Origin: Polynucleobacter sp. UK-Mo-2m-Kol15
GTDB lineage: Bacteria > Pseudomonadota > Gammaproteobacteria > Burkholderiales > Burkholderiaceae
Direction of reading: 5' to 3'
Assembly (NCBI RefSeq): GCF_018881505.1
Contig: NZ_JACVQC010000001.1
Location: 541,927 to 605,926 of the forward strand
DNA length: 64,000 nt
Every line of letters starts with the position of its first letter. Position 1 is the stretch's first letter. Of this stretch, positions 26,352 to 34,462 are shown one piece after another. Both the position numbers and the translations under genes were made by a program. Under the pieces are notes generated by a model. The model did not search any database. It was not told where the DNA came from and saw nothing but the letters and a program-made list of their open reading frames with translations.

Positions 26352-28073
26352 TCATGCAGCTATCAGGCTCTTGCCGGACTCTTTGGACTGCTTGCCATTA
26401 TTTCTATAGGCAGCTTCTTTAAAAGGATTGACACCGAGGCGACGGTAAGCATCGATAAATAGCTCACCAGGCGTGCGTTGCTCAACATAGGTGTTAATGA
26501 GACTAGTCATGACATCAGGGATTTCATTCGCGTAGAAAGAGGGGCCGATGACTTTGCCAATCGAGGCATTATTGCCTTGCTCTCCACCTAAGGTAATCTG
26601 ATACCACTCCTCACCATCTTTATCAACGCCCAATACGCCAATATTGCCAACGTGATGATGACCACAAGAATTAATGCAACCTGAAATATTCAGAGTGATA
26701 TCACCTAAATCAAATAAGTAATCAAGATCATCAAACCGTTCTTGAATGGCTTTAGCGATTGGTAAAGATTTTGCATTGGCTAGTGAGCAGAAGTCACCAC
26801 CTGGGCAAGCAATAATATCGGTCAATAAGCCAATATTGGGGAGTGCTACAAATTGCTTCTTAGCCTCTTGCCACAGCTCAAATAATTTGGATTGCTCAAC
26901 ATCGGCTAGTACTAAATTTTGTTCATGTGTGACGCGTAATTCACCAAAGCTATATTGATCAGCTAGGTCGGCAATCGCATTCATCTGAGTGCTAGTGGCA
27001 TCACCTGGAGCAACGGTGCCATGCGGCTTGAGTGACAAAATAACAGATGCATAGCCAGGTATTTGATGGGCTTTGACATTACGCTCTAGCCAACGAGCAA
27101 AAGCAGCTCTTTCCGTCTCAGGTGATGTCGCAAGAATAGCCTCATGACTCAAGGTATTGCGCTTTTGGTAAGTGGGCCTAGTAAAGTGTTTAGCAACGCG
27201 TTCCCATTCAGCTTGACTGAAATTGTCATCGCTATTTTTTTCTGAGTTGTGCACATGTAGCCACTCACTTTCAACTTGGCGAGCAAACTCTTGTGGACCT
27301 AAAGCCTTCACTAAAATTTTGATACGGGCCTTATAAAGACTATCTCGGCGACCAAAGCGGTTATATACCCGTAAGAGGGCGGTTAAGTAGCTTGGGAGCA
27401 CTTGCCAAGACAAATCTTTTTTAATTAAAGAGCCCAGGATCGGTGTGCGGCCCATGCCGCCTCCTGCATAAATGTCCGCAAGTAGTTCTCCGGCAGGATT
27501 TTTCTTGAGCTCAATGCCGACATCATGACAAAGTAAGACAGTGCGATCTTCTTTTGCACCATTAATAGCAAACTTAAATTTACGTGGCAGGTGTGCAAAC
27601 TCGGGATGTAAGCTTGACCATTGGCGTAGTAACTCACAAATTGGGCGGGGGTCAATGTATTCATCCGCGGCAACACCGGCAAAGGCATCACTTGTGATGT
27701 TACGAATACAGTTGCCTGAAGTTTGAATGGCATGCATCTGTACTTTGGCTAATTCAGCCAAGATGTCTGGGGTTTGCTCTAGCTCTACCCAGTTAAATTG
27801 AATATTTTGTCGGGTAGTGAAATGTCCATAAGCACGATCATATTTATCGGCGATAAGGGCTAAAGTGCGAAGCTGCTTGGCACTTAATAATCCATAAGGG
27901 ATGGCAACCCGCAACATGTAAGCATGGCGCTGATGGTAGAGGCCATTCTGTAGCCGCAGCGGACGAAACTCTTCTTCGGCCAATGTGCCCTTGAGGCGCC
28001 GCTCTACCTGATCTCGAAATTGGATTACCCGCTGATCTATCAGGGTTTGGTCAATATGGTCATATTTATACAT
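26352..28073 (-). CDS. cysI: Assimilatory sulfite reductase, siroheme/4Fe-4S subunit (CysI-type)
   Basis: Reduces sulfite to sulfide with six electrons. The 573-residue protein has two ferredoxin-like reductase half-domains and the 4Fe-4S/siroheme cysteines in CPGGDFCSLANA near residue 427 and NISGCINSCGHHHVGN near 463. The early substrate-binding region RHAYMLRVAIP and TTRQNIQFNW agrees with CysI/ferredoxin-type nitrite-sulfite reductases. The neighbouring genes (DUF934, SUMT) and the separate ATP sulfurylase support sulfite over nitrite. It leads the operon; a CysB-like control is expected but no site is assigned. Confidence 0.9.
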   Translation of the reverse strand: MYKYDHIDQTLIDQRVIQFRDQVERRLKGTLAEEEFRPLRLQNGLYHQRHAYMLRVAIPYGLLSAKQLRTLALIADKYDRAYGHFTTRQNIQFNWVELEQTPDILAELAKVQMHAIQTSGNCIRNITSDAFAGVAADEYIDPRPICELLRQWSSLHPEFAHLPRKFKFAINGAKEDRTVLLCHDVGIELKKNPAGELLADIYAGGGMGRTPILGSLIKKDLSWQVLPSYLTALLRVYNRFGRRDSLYKARIKILVKALGPQEFARQVESEWLHVHNSEKNSDDNFSQAEWERVAKHFTRPTYQKRNTLSHEAILATSPETERAAFARWLERNVKAHQIPGYASVILSLKPHGTVAPGDATSTQMNAIADLADQYSFGELRVTHEQNLVLADVEQSKLFELWQEAKKQFVALPNIGLLTDIIACPGGDFCSLANAKSLPIAKAIQERFDDLDYLFDLGDITLNISGCINSCGHHHVGNIGVLGVDKDGEEWYQITLGGEQGNNASIGKVIGPSFYANEIPDVMTSLINTYVEQRTPGELFIDAYRRLGVNPFKEAAYRNNGKQSKESGKSLIAA

Positions 28074-28256
28074 AGAGCCGTATTGTCGGAGGGCTTTGTT
28101 ATTTCTACAAATAATTAAATATTGATTCTATATAACTAAAAAGATATATAAGTCAGGGGTAAGTCCTAGGCCCTTGTAGGCGCTCCAAGGCAATTTGAGG
28201 GCTTAAGATGATTTGGGTAGCAATAAAGTTAATAAATCAATTCAACTGGAGACAAT

Positions 28257-29534
28257 ATGAAGAAATTGCTCACCGCTAGCATCATGGCGAGTTTGCTAGC
28301 AGGTGTCACCCTTGCTTCTGCCCAAACGGGCAAGCCACCACTGCCTTTAGCCAGTAATCCTGGGCAGGGATTCTCTAAGGAGGGTCTGCAGCGCATTGAC
28401 GCTTTCTTTGCTGATCAGATTGCAAGCAATCAAATGCCTGGCGCGGTTTTAGCAATTTCTAAGAATGGCAAATTAAGTGTGTTTAAGCCTTATGGCTATC
28501 TTGATAAAGAATCCCAAAAGCCAATGACAACCGATGCGATTTTCAACTTAGCATCGATGACTAAGGTGATGGCAACAGTAGGTGCGTTAACGTTTTATGA
28601 GGAGGGTAAATTACCTCTTAATGCACCGATCTCCGATTGGTTGCCGCAGTTCAAAAGTATGAAGCTAGGTCAAGTGGATGCCGATGGCAAGTTGACTACG
28701 ATCCCAGCAAAAAATCCTATTACTGTGCAAGATCTCATGCGACATACCAATGGCCTGACATATGGTGGTCGTGGTGCTACACCAATTCATCAGTTTTATC
28801 CGGCTGGATCTGCTGTAGCTGCAATCAATTTTTCAGCCGATGAATTTATCGACAAGTTGGCTGCGGCTCCACTGCTATATGAGCCAGGCACTGCTTGGGA
28901 CTATGGTTTTGGTATTGATGTGCTCGGCATTATTACAGAGAAAATTTCAGGTAAAACTCTTGGCGGTGTACTGCAGGAGCGGGTTTGGAGCAAAGTGGGG
29001 ATGCCCAGCACAAGCTTTCAGCTCGCAGACAAGGATCGTGCTCGCTTAGCGCAGCCACTGCCAATTGATCCCATATCCAGTAAGCCCCAGAAAATAGCTG
29101 TTCATTCCAAGCAGGTGAAGTTTGATTGTGGCGGTTCTTGTGCCTATTCCACTGCAAGTGATTACATCCGTTTTGGACAAATGCTATTAAACGGCGGAAG
29201 CATTGATGGTAAGCGTGTTCTAGGCCCGCAAACAGTTGCCTTCATGACGGCCAATCACTTGAATAAAGACATTAAAAACAATGTCAGCGCTACTGAGCCT
29301 GCACGCGTTGGTTATGGCTTTGGCTTAGGTGTAGCGGTCAGAACGGAACGTGGCTTAGCCGCTAACAATGGCAACGTCGGAGACTACTCTTGGAATGGGG
29401 CCTATGGAACTATTTTCTTTGTCGATCCTAAGGAGCAGATGGTAGTGGTAATGATGGGTGTAGCTCCAGGCGATATTCGTAAGATCCATCGCGAGAAGCT
29501 AAACGCCCTCATCTATGGTGCTCTAGATAAATAA
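28257..29534 (+). CDS. Serine hydrolase of the beta-lactamase (class C/esterase) family
   Basis: A 425-residue exported enzyme with a signal peptide cut near residue 22 (TLASAQ). The active-site S-x-x-K motif is SMTK (S100-K103) and the Tyr-containing second motif is the DYGFGIDVLG region near 215; WNGAYGT near the end takes the place of the KTG box. It is preceded by a GGAG ribosome binding site. Class C-like proteins of this kind are mostly esterases or peptidases (6-aminohexanoate-dimer hydrolase, D-aminopeptidase, EstB types); beta-lactamase activity is not implied. Confidence 0.85.
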   Translation: MKKLLTASIMASLLAGVTLASAQTGKPPLPLASNPGQGFSKEGLQRIDAFFADQIASNQMPGAVLAISKNGKLSVFKPYGYLDKESQKPMTTDAIFNLASMTKVMATVGALTFYEEGKLPLNAPISDWLPQFKSMKLGQVDADGKLTTIPAKNPITVQDLMRHTNGLTYGGRGATPIHQFYPAGSAVAAINFSADEFIDKLAAAPLLYEPGTAWDYGFGIDVLGIITEKISGKTLGGVLQERVWSKVGMPSTSFQLADKDRARLAQPLPIDPISSKPQKIAVHSKQVKFDCGGSCAYSTASDYIRFGQMLLNGGSIDGKRVLGPQTVAFMTANHLNKDIKNNVSATEPARVGYGFGLGVAVRTERGLAANNGNVGDYSWNGAYGTIFFVDPKEQMVVVMMGVAPGDIRKIHREKLNALIYGALDK

Positions 29535-29555
29535 ACTACTGCAGTATTTAGTATG

Positions 29556-29584
29556 AAAAAGCCCCAACTGATTGGGGCTTTTTC
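29556..29584 (+). terminator. Intrinsic terminator after the serine hydrolase gene
   Basis: A GC-rich hairpin AAAAAGCCCCAA/TTGGGGCTTTTT with a short loop and a T-run, 22 bases after the stop. Its A-rich 5' flank means it may also work on the minus strand. Confidence 0.9.
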
Positions 29585-29610
29585 ACTGATCTCTTGATGA
29601 ACAAGAGTGC

Positions 29611-29982
29611 TCAAAAACTAAATTCTCGATAGTGCCTATATAGATTGGCAATCGAGGCAAAGCCTAGTACCACTATCAGGATAGCAAAAAGGTAGTCGAG
29701 ACTAAGGTAGTTAAAAATACCCGCTTGAATTGCAATGGCACCGGCAATAAAGGCGGCAATGGCCCCAAAAACCACTAGTTTGAAATTCGGAATAAATGCA
29801 CCTAGGGTAATGGCTACAAATAGCAGGATCAGTTCAGAAACCAATTGATCGGCGATTAGGAAAATGCCATTGGTAAATTCAGGGTTAGTGATCTTGCCAA
29901 CAACAGCAAGCACTAGGATGCTGGCAAGAACTGCAAAATTTAACTTTGCTTTTTTGAGAATGGTGAGAAGTTGATCGTTCAT
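29611..29982 (-). CDS. Small polytopic membrane protein of unknown function (123 aa)
   Basis: Four hydrophobic helices fill most of the 123 residues, with a short charged N-terminus (MNDQLLTILKKAKLN) and a basic C-terminus (LYRHYREFSF). No residue pattern identifies a family. It lies 14 bases downstream of another small membrane protein gene on the same strand, so the two are probably cotranscribed. Confidence 0.55.
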   Translation of the reverse strand: MNDQLLTILKKAKLNFAVLASILVLAVVGKITNPEFTNGIFLIADQLVSELILLFVAITLGAFIPNFKLVVFGAIAAFIAGAIAIQAGIFNYLSLDYLFAILIVVLGFASIANLYRHYREFSF

Positions 29983-29996
29983 CTAGATAGGGTGTT

Positions 29997-30224
29997 TTAG
30001 TAATTCGGGCTACCACTAAATACTAGGCTAATACCGATCCATAAAAGAATAAAGGCAATCAACATAGTGAACCCTAGTTTCTTCAGGAAATACTCTAAGG
30101 TATCCATGTAAGCTTCATCATTACGACCAAAGTATTTGTCAAAGCGCTTCCATACGAGGCGACCGACAACTAAGGGTAACAACATGGCGACTATGCCAAA
30201 AACAACGGTCAGAGTGGTATCCAT
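29997..30224 (-). CDS. Small membrane protein (75 aa)
   Basis: Two hydrophobic helices (residues ~4-22 and ~50-69) flank a charged stretch rich in basic and aromatic residues (KRFDKYFGRNDEAYMDTLEYFLKK). No family is recognised. First gene of a small minus-strand pair; its promoter would lie in the 184-bp space shared with the divergent HdeD-like gene. Confidence 0.55.
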   Translation of the reverse strand: MDTTLTVVFGIVAMLLPLVVGRLVWKRFDKYFGRNDEAYMDTLEYFLKKLGFTMLIAFILLWIGISLVFSGSPNY

Positions 30225-30408
30225 TTAAATTCAATACTTTCTTACGTGCTGAGCTAGTGACCTAGCTTGATAAAAGAAGTAAGGATACCTGTTTTTAATG
30301 GCAGTGAATCTCAACAAGGCTGTGAATAGACTCTATTTATGCTCTAAAACCCTGAGTTTATTGATACAGTAGAGTCTTTATTGCATTAAATATCTTCGAA
30401 AGCCAAAA

Positions 30409-30993
30409 ATGTCCGATTTATCTCTTGATCAAATTAAAGAAATCCGAACTGCTGCACTTGGTGCTGCTGCCAAGATTCCAGGTGCGTTAATTGGTATGGG
30501 CATTCTTTTTATTGTCTTGGGAATGATTGGTATTGCCGGGCAAACTCTGTTTTCATTTGTCACGATTAACGTATTGGGCGCATTTTTAATCTTTGGCGGT
30601 GCTTTGCAGTTTGCCCATGCCCTCAAATCATCTGGCTGGAAGAGTGTTGGCATTCAAATCATTCTGGCTATCTTATATATTGCAGCTGGCATTTATACCT
30701 GGGCCTTTCCTATTCCCGCCCTCGAAGCAATTACGCTTTGGCTTGCCGCCATCTTTTTTGTAACTGGCTTTTTGCGCCTGATCTCTGCATTTCAGCACCG
30801 TCATTTCCAAGAATGGTTCTGGTTGGTGCTGTCATCTGCGATTTCAATTTTGATGGGTGTGCTCATCATGAGTGGCTATCCTGAAAGTAGCTTGTGGTTG
30901 CCTGGTTTGCTGATTGCAATTGAATTACTTTTGCAAGGTTGGTCATTGCTGTTCTTGGGTTTGGCCGCACGGTCATTGACTAAGTCATCCTAA
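30409..30993 (+). CDS. HdeD-like DUF308 membrane protein
   Basis: A 194-residue protein with six hydrophobic helices in pairs, each pair with the DUF308 repeat pattern, for example GAFLIFGGALQFAHAL and WLAAIFFVTGFLRLISAF. HdeD of E. coli is an inner-membrane acid-resistance protein of similar size and topology; most bacterial relatives are uncharacterised. It is followed by a 59-residue gene and an acyltransferase on the same strand. Confidence 0.8.
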   Translation: MSDLSLDQIKEIRTAALGAAAKIPGALIGMGILFIVLGMIGIAGQTLFSFVTINVLGAFLIFGGALQFAHALKSSGWKSVGIQIILAILYIAAGIYTWAFPIPALEAITLWLAAIFFVTGFLRLISAFQHRHFQEWFWLVLSSAISILMGVLIMSGYPESSLWLPGLLIAIELLLQGWSLLFLGLAARSLTKSS

Positions 30994-31017
30994 GATCTAT
31001 TTGGGGGCTTAATTCCG

Positions 31018-31197
31018 ATGACCATGAAAAAAACCGATCTTTACAAGAACTTGGCGTTGACCACTGCGCAGCGTATGAAAAATGCTGCCAAGACACCAAA
31101 GCCTGGCGCTGCAGACGAGGTAGCTAAGACCAAAAAGGAGTTGGCCAACTCCAACCCTTTGCTCTCATCCTTAATGGGTAAGACAAAAGCCAAATAA
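31018..31197 (+). CDS. Small basic hypothetical protein (59 aa)
   Basis: An ATG at 31018 with GGGGG about 8 bases upstream (TTGGGGGCTT) opens a 59-residue frame to the TAA at 31195-31197; a second in-frame ATG at 31024 is possible. The protein is lysine- and alanine-rich without hydrophobic helices (TDLYKNLALTTAQRMKNAAK ... NPLLSSLMGKTKAK). It fills the space between the HdeD-like gene and the acyltransferase, whose GTG begins nine bases after the stop. Probably cytoplasmic; no known family. Confidence 0.6.
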   Translation: MTMKKTDLYKNLALTTAQRMKNAAKTPKPGAADEVAKTKKELANSNPLLSSLMGKTKAK

Positions 31198-31205
31198 GTA
31201 CCCTT

Positions 31206-32282
31206 GTGAGACAAGTCCAAGCACTTTTTTTAATTGATCTGCTCAAGGTCTTTGCGGCGCTTCTCATTATTCTGCATCACTTATCTAACTATGGTCAGAT
31301 AGCGGTAGATGCTCGCTCTGTATTGCCTGGCTTAATGGCCTGGTTATTTGAATATGGTCGTTATGCCGTTCAAATATTCTTAGTAATGGCGGGTTATTTG
31401 GCGGCGCAGTCACTCACCAAATTCGCAAATGAAAAATTTAGTGCCCATGCTTTACTGCGAGTCATCATCAATCGTTATTTCAGATTATTTGCGCCATATA
31501 TTGCCGCTTTACTGTTCACCATTGCCTGCGCTTACATAGCTCGCTTTTGGGTGAATGATGAGTTTGTGGGCGAACAAGAGACCCCCAGTCAGTTCTTGGC
31601 GCATTTATTTTTCTTGCAAGGCATTTTGGGGCTTGACTCTATTTCTGCTGGTGCTTGGTATGTGGCGATTGATTGGCAACTGTATTCAATATTGGGTGTG
31701 TTGCTCATTACCTTTTCCTCCTATCAAGCCTTCATTTGGTTTATTGGCATCCTTGCGGTGAGCTCATTGTTGTACTTCAATCGTTCTAGTCAATACGAGG
31801 CCTACTTTATTTACTTTATTGGCTCATATAGTCTTGGAGTGCTGGCCTATCTTGCGAAAAATTTTGCTGATCAGAAGATCCAAAATTTAGCTAAGTTTGC
31901 ACTCATCGCTATTGGCGTGATCATTGCGATCTCCACCTTGCATCAAGTTTGGCTTCGTAATTTCTTGGCCTGGTTTGTAGCTTTACTTTTATTAGTATGG
32001 GGTAATGCGAGTTATCCAAGTTTGGGGCCTGCAAGCTCAAAAGTAGCAGCATGCCTATTGCGATGGATTGCTTGGGCTAGTCCCCGCTCTTACTGTGCTT
32101 TTTTAATCCACTTCGCATTTATCTTGCTAGCCAATACTTTGTATATCGCTCTAGGGATACATACTCATGAGAGTGGTTTGATTGCAATTGGCTTGATGTT
32201 GGGGGTTGTAGTGTGTAGTACCGTTGCTGCGAACTACCTGTATCGCTGGGTAGAGGTTCCCTCAGCTAAGTTAAAGCTTTAG
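31206..32282 (+). CDS. Acyltransferase 3 family membrane protein (OafA/YrhL-like)
   Basis: A 358-residue protein beginning at a GTG with about ten helices. The family signature is at the N-terminus: FLIDLLKVFAALLIILHHLS, with the conserved histidine pair after helix 1, then YAVQIFLVMAGYLAAQS. These enzymes transfer acetyl or other acyl groups onto extracytoplasmic glycans. Whether it modifies the polysaccharide encoded in the first 17 kb is unknown. Confidence 0.85.
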   Translation: MRQVQALFLIDLLKVFAALLIILHHLSNYGQIAVDARSVLPGLMAWLFEYGRYAVQIFLVMAGYLAAQSLTKFANEKFSAHALLRVIINRYFRLFAPYIAALLFTIACAYIARFWVNDEFVGEQETPSQFLAHLFFLQGILGLDSISAGAWYVAIDWQLYSILGVLLITFSSYQAFIWFIGILAVSSLLYFNRSSQYEAYFIYFIGSYSLGVLAYLAKNFADQKIQNLAKFALIAIGVIIAISTLHQVWLRNFLAWFVALLLLVWGNASYPSLGPASSKVAACLLRWIAWASPRSYCAFLIHFAFILLANTLYIALGIHTHESGLIAIGLMLGVVVCSTVAANYLYRWVEVPSAKLKL

Positions 32283-32352
32283 AAGATTGTTTTATATTTC
32301 AGACTTTAAAGCCATTTAATGTTTAGGTGAATTTAAAAGTCTTCAAAAGGCG

Positions 32353-32358
32353 TATAAT
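32353..32358 (+). promoter_or_regulatory. Possible -10 box of a promoter ahead of the NYN gene / short RNA
   Basis: A perfect TATAAT lies 53 bases before a strong hairpin. No good -35 box is seen at 16-18 bases upstream. Transcription from here would give a short leader of about 75 bases ending at the hairpin at 32411-32440. Confidence 0.35.
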
Positions 32359-32410
32359 TCAGACACGACTCTCCCATTAACCGATCGGTACATCCGATTG
32401 CTTTTTGGGC

Positions 32411-32440
32411 GACAGACCACCTTCGGGTGGTTTTGTCTTT
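32411..32440 (+). terminator. Terminator-like hairpin ahead of the NYN-domain gene
   Basis: A GACAGACCACC / GGTGGTTTTGTC stem with a TTCG tetraloop and one bulge, then CTTTT. It is a typical Burkholderiales intrinsic terminator. It lies between the TATAAT at 32353 and the NYN domain, so it either ends a short RNA or attenuates the NYN gene. Confidence 0.7.
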
Positions 32441-32457
32441 TCTGGAATGGGAAAAAT

Positions 32458-33114
32458 ATCAAAACTACTATTTATATTGATGGATATAACCTCTACTATG
32501 GCTTGCTAAGAAATTCAAAAATGAAGTGGCTAGATATTGTTAGGCTATTTTCTGAGAATATCTTAGATAAAAATGCGGAATTAACTCAAGTGCGCTATTA
32601 CACAGCGCCTGTTCTAGGAAGGATGTCGGATGACCCAATGTCAACCCAGCGACAACGACTATACCTTCAGGCCTTAAGAAAAATGTATCCCAATTCTTTG
32701 GAAATAATTCAGGGAAAAATTTTGGCAACAACACCCTACCAAAGGTTGGTAAGGCCGATTATTGAAGCTCCTGAATTGACAATAGTTCAGGTTTATGACT
32801 TTAATGAAAAAAAGACAGATGTTAATTTGGCATCAGATTTGATTACCGGTGCTTGGACAGGTCTATATGAGCAGGCAGTGGTTTGTAGCAATGACTCTGA
32901 TCTTGAAGGTGCTTTAGCAGCCGTGAAGAGGCATCAACCCCACTTGCGCATTGGTGTGGTAGCGCCAATTCAAAGTAAAAATCATCGACATATTTCGGGT
33001 GATCTGATAAAGCACTCTGATTGGAGAAAGATTCTTAGCATTTCACATGTTAGCGCTGCGCAGCTTCCATCCAAGATTCCGGGCTCAAAAATTCAAAAGC
33101 CTGATTCTTGGTAA
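32458..33114 (+). CDS. NYN domain protein (LabA/PIN-like nuclease), start codon unclear
   Basis: NYN proteins are PIN-like RNases. The acidic sites are visible: TTIYIDGYNLYYG at the N-terminus, KTDVNLASDL in the middle and VVCSNDSDLEGAL near residue 145. The domain begins right after 32458, where an ATC stands in place of the expected ATG; GGGA lies 5 bases upstream, as a ribosome binding site would. The only in-frame standard start is a TTG at 32398, which would translate through the terminator hairpin. The gene may use an unusual start, be shifted, or have lost its start. Full length to the stop otherwise (~218 residues). Confidence 0.75.
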   Translation: MKTTIYIDGYNLYYGLLRNSKMKWLDIVRLFSENILDKNAELTQVRYYTAPVLGRMSDDPMSTQRQRLYLQALRKMYPNSLEIIQGKILATTPYQRLVRPIIEAPELTIVQVYDFNEKKTDVNLASDLITGAWTGLYEQAVVCSNDSDLEGALAAVKRHQPHLRIGVVAPIQSKNHRHISGDLIKHSDWRKILSISHVSAAQLPSKIPGSKIQKPDSW

Positions 33115-33122
33115 TTAAGGGG

Positions 33123-33650
33123 CTAGATTCCCATATCTTTTAATACGCGGAAAATTTCTCGATAAGCCTTAGGGGGTTTATTCATTTCTTTTTCTTTGCG
33201 CGCATTGCGAATGAGTGTGCGCATATTCTGAATATCCATATCGGGATATTGCTCAATCATCTTGGTAAATGTTTCATCATTTGCAATCAGCCGATCGCGA
33301 TAAGACTCTAGATGGTGAAGCTTTGCAGTCTCTGCTTTGCTGATACCTTGAATGGCATCTAGGCGCTTCTGAATAGCATCAAGCTCTTCTTCATTCAAAA
33401 AGCGCATGAGTTTGCCAAGATACTGTTTATGGCGACGAATCGCCTCAAAACTTTTGATCTTATTGGTTTCTGCAATTGCAGCCTTGATAGCCTCATCCAT
33501 GGGAATGGTCTTTAAAGCATCGCTGCTGAGTGCTGCCAGAACCTCTGCCAATTTTTGGCGTTCAGTCATCTGGCGTTTTAGCTCAGATTTGCTTGGCCCC
33601 TCATCAAGATCAACTTTCTTGGGCGTGCGGTTCTTTTCGTTGACATGCAT
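33123..33650 (-). CDS. darP: Ribosome biogenesis factor DarP (DUF615/YjgA)
   Basis: A 175-residue basic, helical protein with the family features: an N-terminal PSKSELKRQMTERQKLAE segment, SFEAIRRHKQYLGKLMRFL in the middle and the C-terminal end PPKAYREIFRVLKDMGI. In E. coli DarP binds late 50S ribosomal precursors and helps their maturation. The length is normal. It is convergent with the NYN gene, eight bases apart. Confidence 0.9.
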   Translation of the reverse strand: MHVNEKNRTPKKVDLDEGPSKSELKRQMTERQKLAEVLAALSSDALKTIPMDEAIKAAIAETNKIKSFEAIRRHKQYLGKLMRFLNEEELDAIQKRLDAIQGISKAETAKLHHLESYRDRLIANDETFTKMIEQYPDMDIQNMRTLIRNARKEKEMNKPPKAYREIFRVLKDMGI

Positions 33651-33681
33651 GAGCTTATTTTAGACGGGTATTCGGGTTTAG

Positions 33682-33999
33682 CTATTCTTTATTAATCTTC
33701 TGTTTTAGTAATTTCAGATCGGCGCTAGAAAATAACTGGTTTCTTCCAATGATTGATGTAGGTTTTAATCTGCCGGCCTGTACATATCTTCGAAAGGTGG
33801 TGAGCGAGACCTCTAAAAATTCTGCAGCCTCTTCTGCTGAAAAGCTAGCATTTCTTAGGTGTCCAAATACTTGCTCATGCGTATAGTCGGTCTCTTGGAA
33901 GGCATTTATTGCGATTAAAGAGAAAAATTTAATACGTTCTTTTGATGACATTTTTTGCACATGAGCAAAAAGATCCTCTGCGGTCATGCATTGAGTCAT
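33682..33999 (-). CDS. Putative antitoxin with excisionase-like helix-turn-helix
   Basis: A 105-residue protein. The N-terminal half is unassigned; residues ~52-100 form a MerR/excisionase-type winged HTH (FSAEEAAEFLEVSLTTFRRYVQAGRLKP, then IIGRNQLFSSADL). It lies 40 bases downstream of a RelE/ParE-type toxin gene, the toxin-first order of HigBA-like modules. It probably neutralises the toxin and represses the operon. A plain excisionase or regulator is possible, but no integrase is near. Confidence 0.72.
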   Translation of the reverse strand: MTQCMTAEDLFAHVQKMSSKERIKFFSLIAINAFQETDYTHEQVFGHLRNASFSAEEAAEFLEVSLTTFRRYVQAGRLKPTSIIGRNQLFSSADLKLLKQKINKE

Positions 34000-34039
34000 A
34001 TATAGACCTTACTTTCTTTATTGAAATAGATTGAAGTTG

Positions 34040-34342
34040 TCATTTGAATCGAATAGATTTTTTTAACTGAGTATAAAAATTTTCATGAGGTCCGATTTGG
34101 CAAAATTCAATCCAGGTTATTTCTATTACACCGGCAAGATAATCAAATTGATAGGCCATCAAATATTCTTGTGTATTAAAGCGAAATTTATAAACGAATA
34201 CTCCCTGAAGATCTCCCGCCTTTTTTTGACCTATCCTAGGGTTATCACAAACTTCAGCGACCCTGATTTCAATTGCTAACTGCAGAGGTGTGGAGGCCTT
34301 TTTTACAAACTGTACAAAAGCTTTTTTAAAGGTAGTTCTCAT
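34040..34342 (-). CDS. RelE/ParE-type toxin of a type II toxin-antitoxin pair
   Basis: A 100-residue basic protein with the ParE/RelE alpha-beta fold pattern: an N-terminal helix pair (TTFKKAFVQFVKKAS ... LQLAIEIRVAEVCDNP), then GDLQGVFVYKFRFNTQEYLMAYQF and the C-terminal strand-turn VIEITWIEFCQIGPHENFYTQLK. The ending GPHENFY is typical of a RelE/ParE subgroup. RelE types cut mRNA on the ribosome and ParE types hit gyrase; the sequence does not decide. First gene of the pair. Confidence 0.82.
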   Translation of the reverse strand: MRTTFKKAFVQFVKKASTPLQLAIEIRVAEVCDNPRIGQKKAGDLQGVFVYKFRFNTQEYLMAYQFDYLAGVIEITWIEFCQIGPHENFYTQLKKSIRFK

Positions 34343-34462
34343 GACCTAATATTAGATCATTTGTGATTCTATATCAAATCAACAAAAGTAACAAGAATTA
34401 CTTGATTCGCTGGGATGGTGAATAATGAGACCAAAGCTCCATATGTCTGTAAAAATAGAGGT

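Noticed and set aside
28257..29534. Call of the serine hydrolase as an antibiotic-resistance beta-lactamase
   Set aside because: S-x-x-K is present but the KTG box is not, and the sequence fits the esterase/peptidase branch; resistance cannot be supported.
33682..34342. Integrated mobile element suggested by the excisionase-like protein
   Set aside because: No integrase, attachment repeat or tRNA gene is near; the arrangement fits a toxin-antitoxin pair better.
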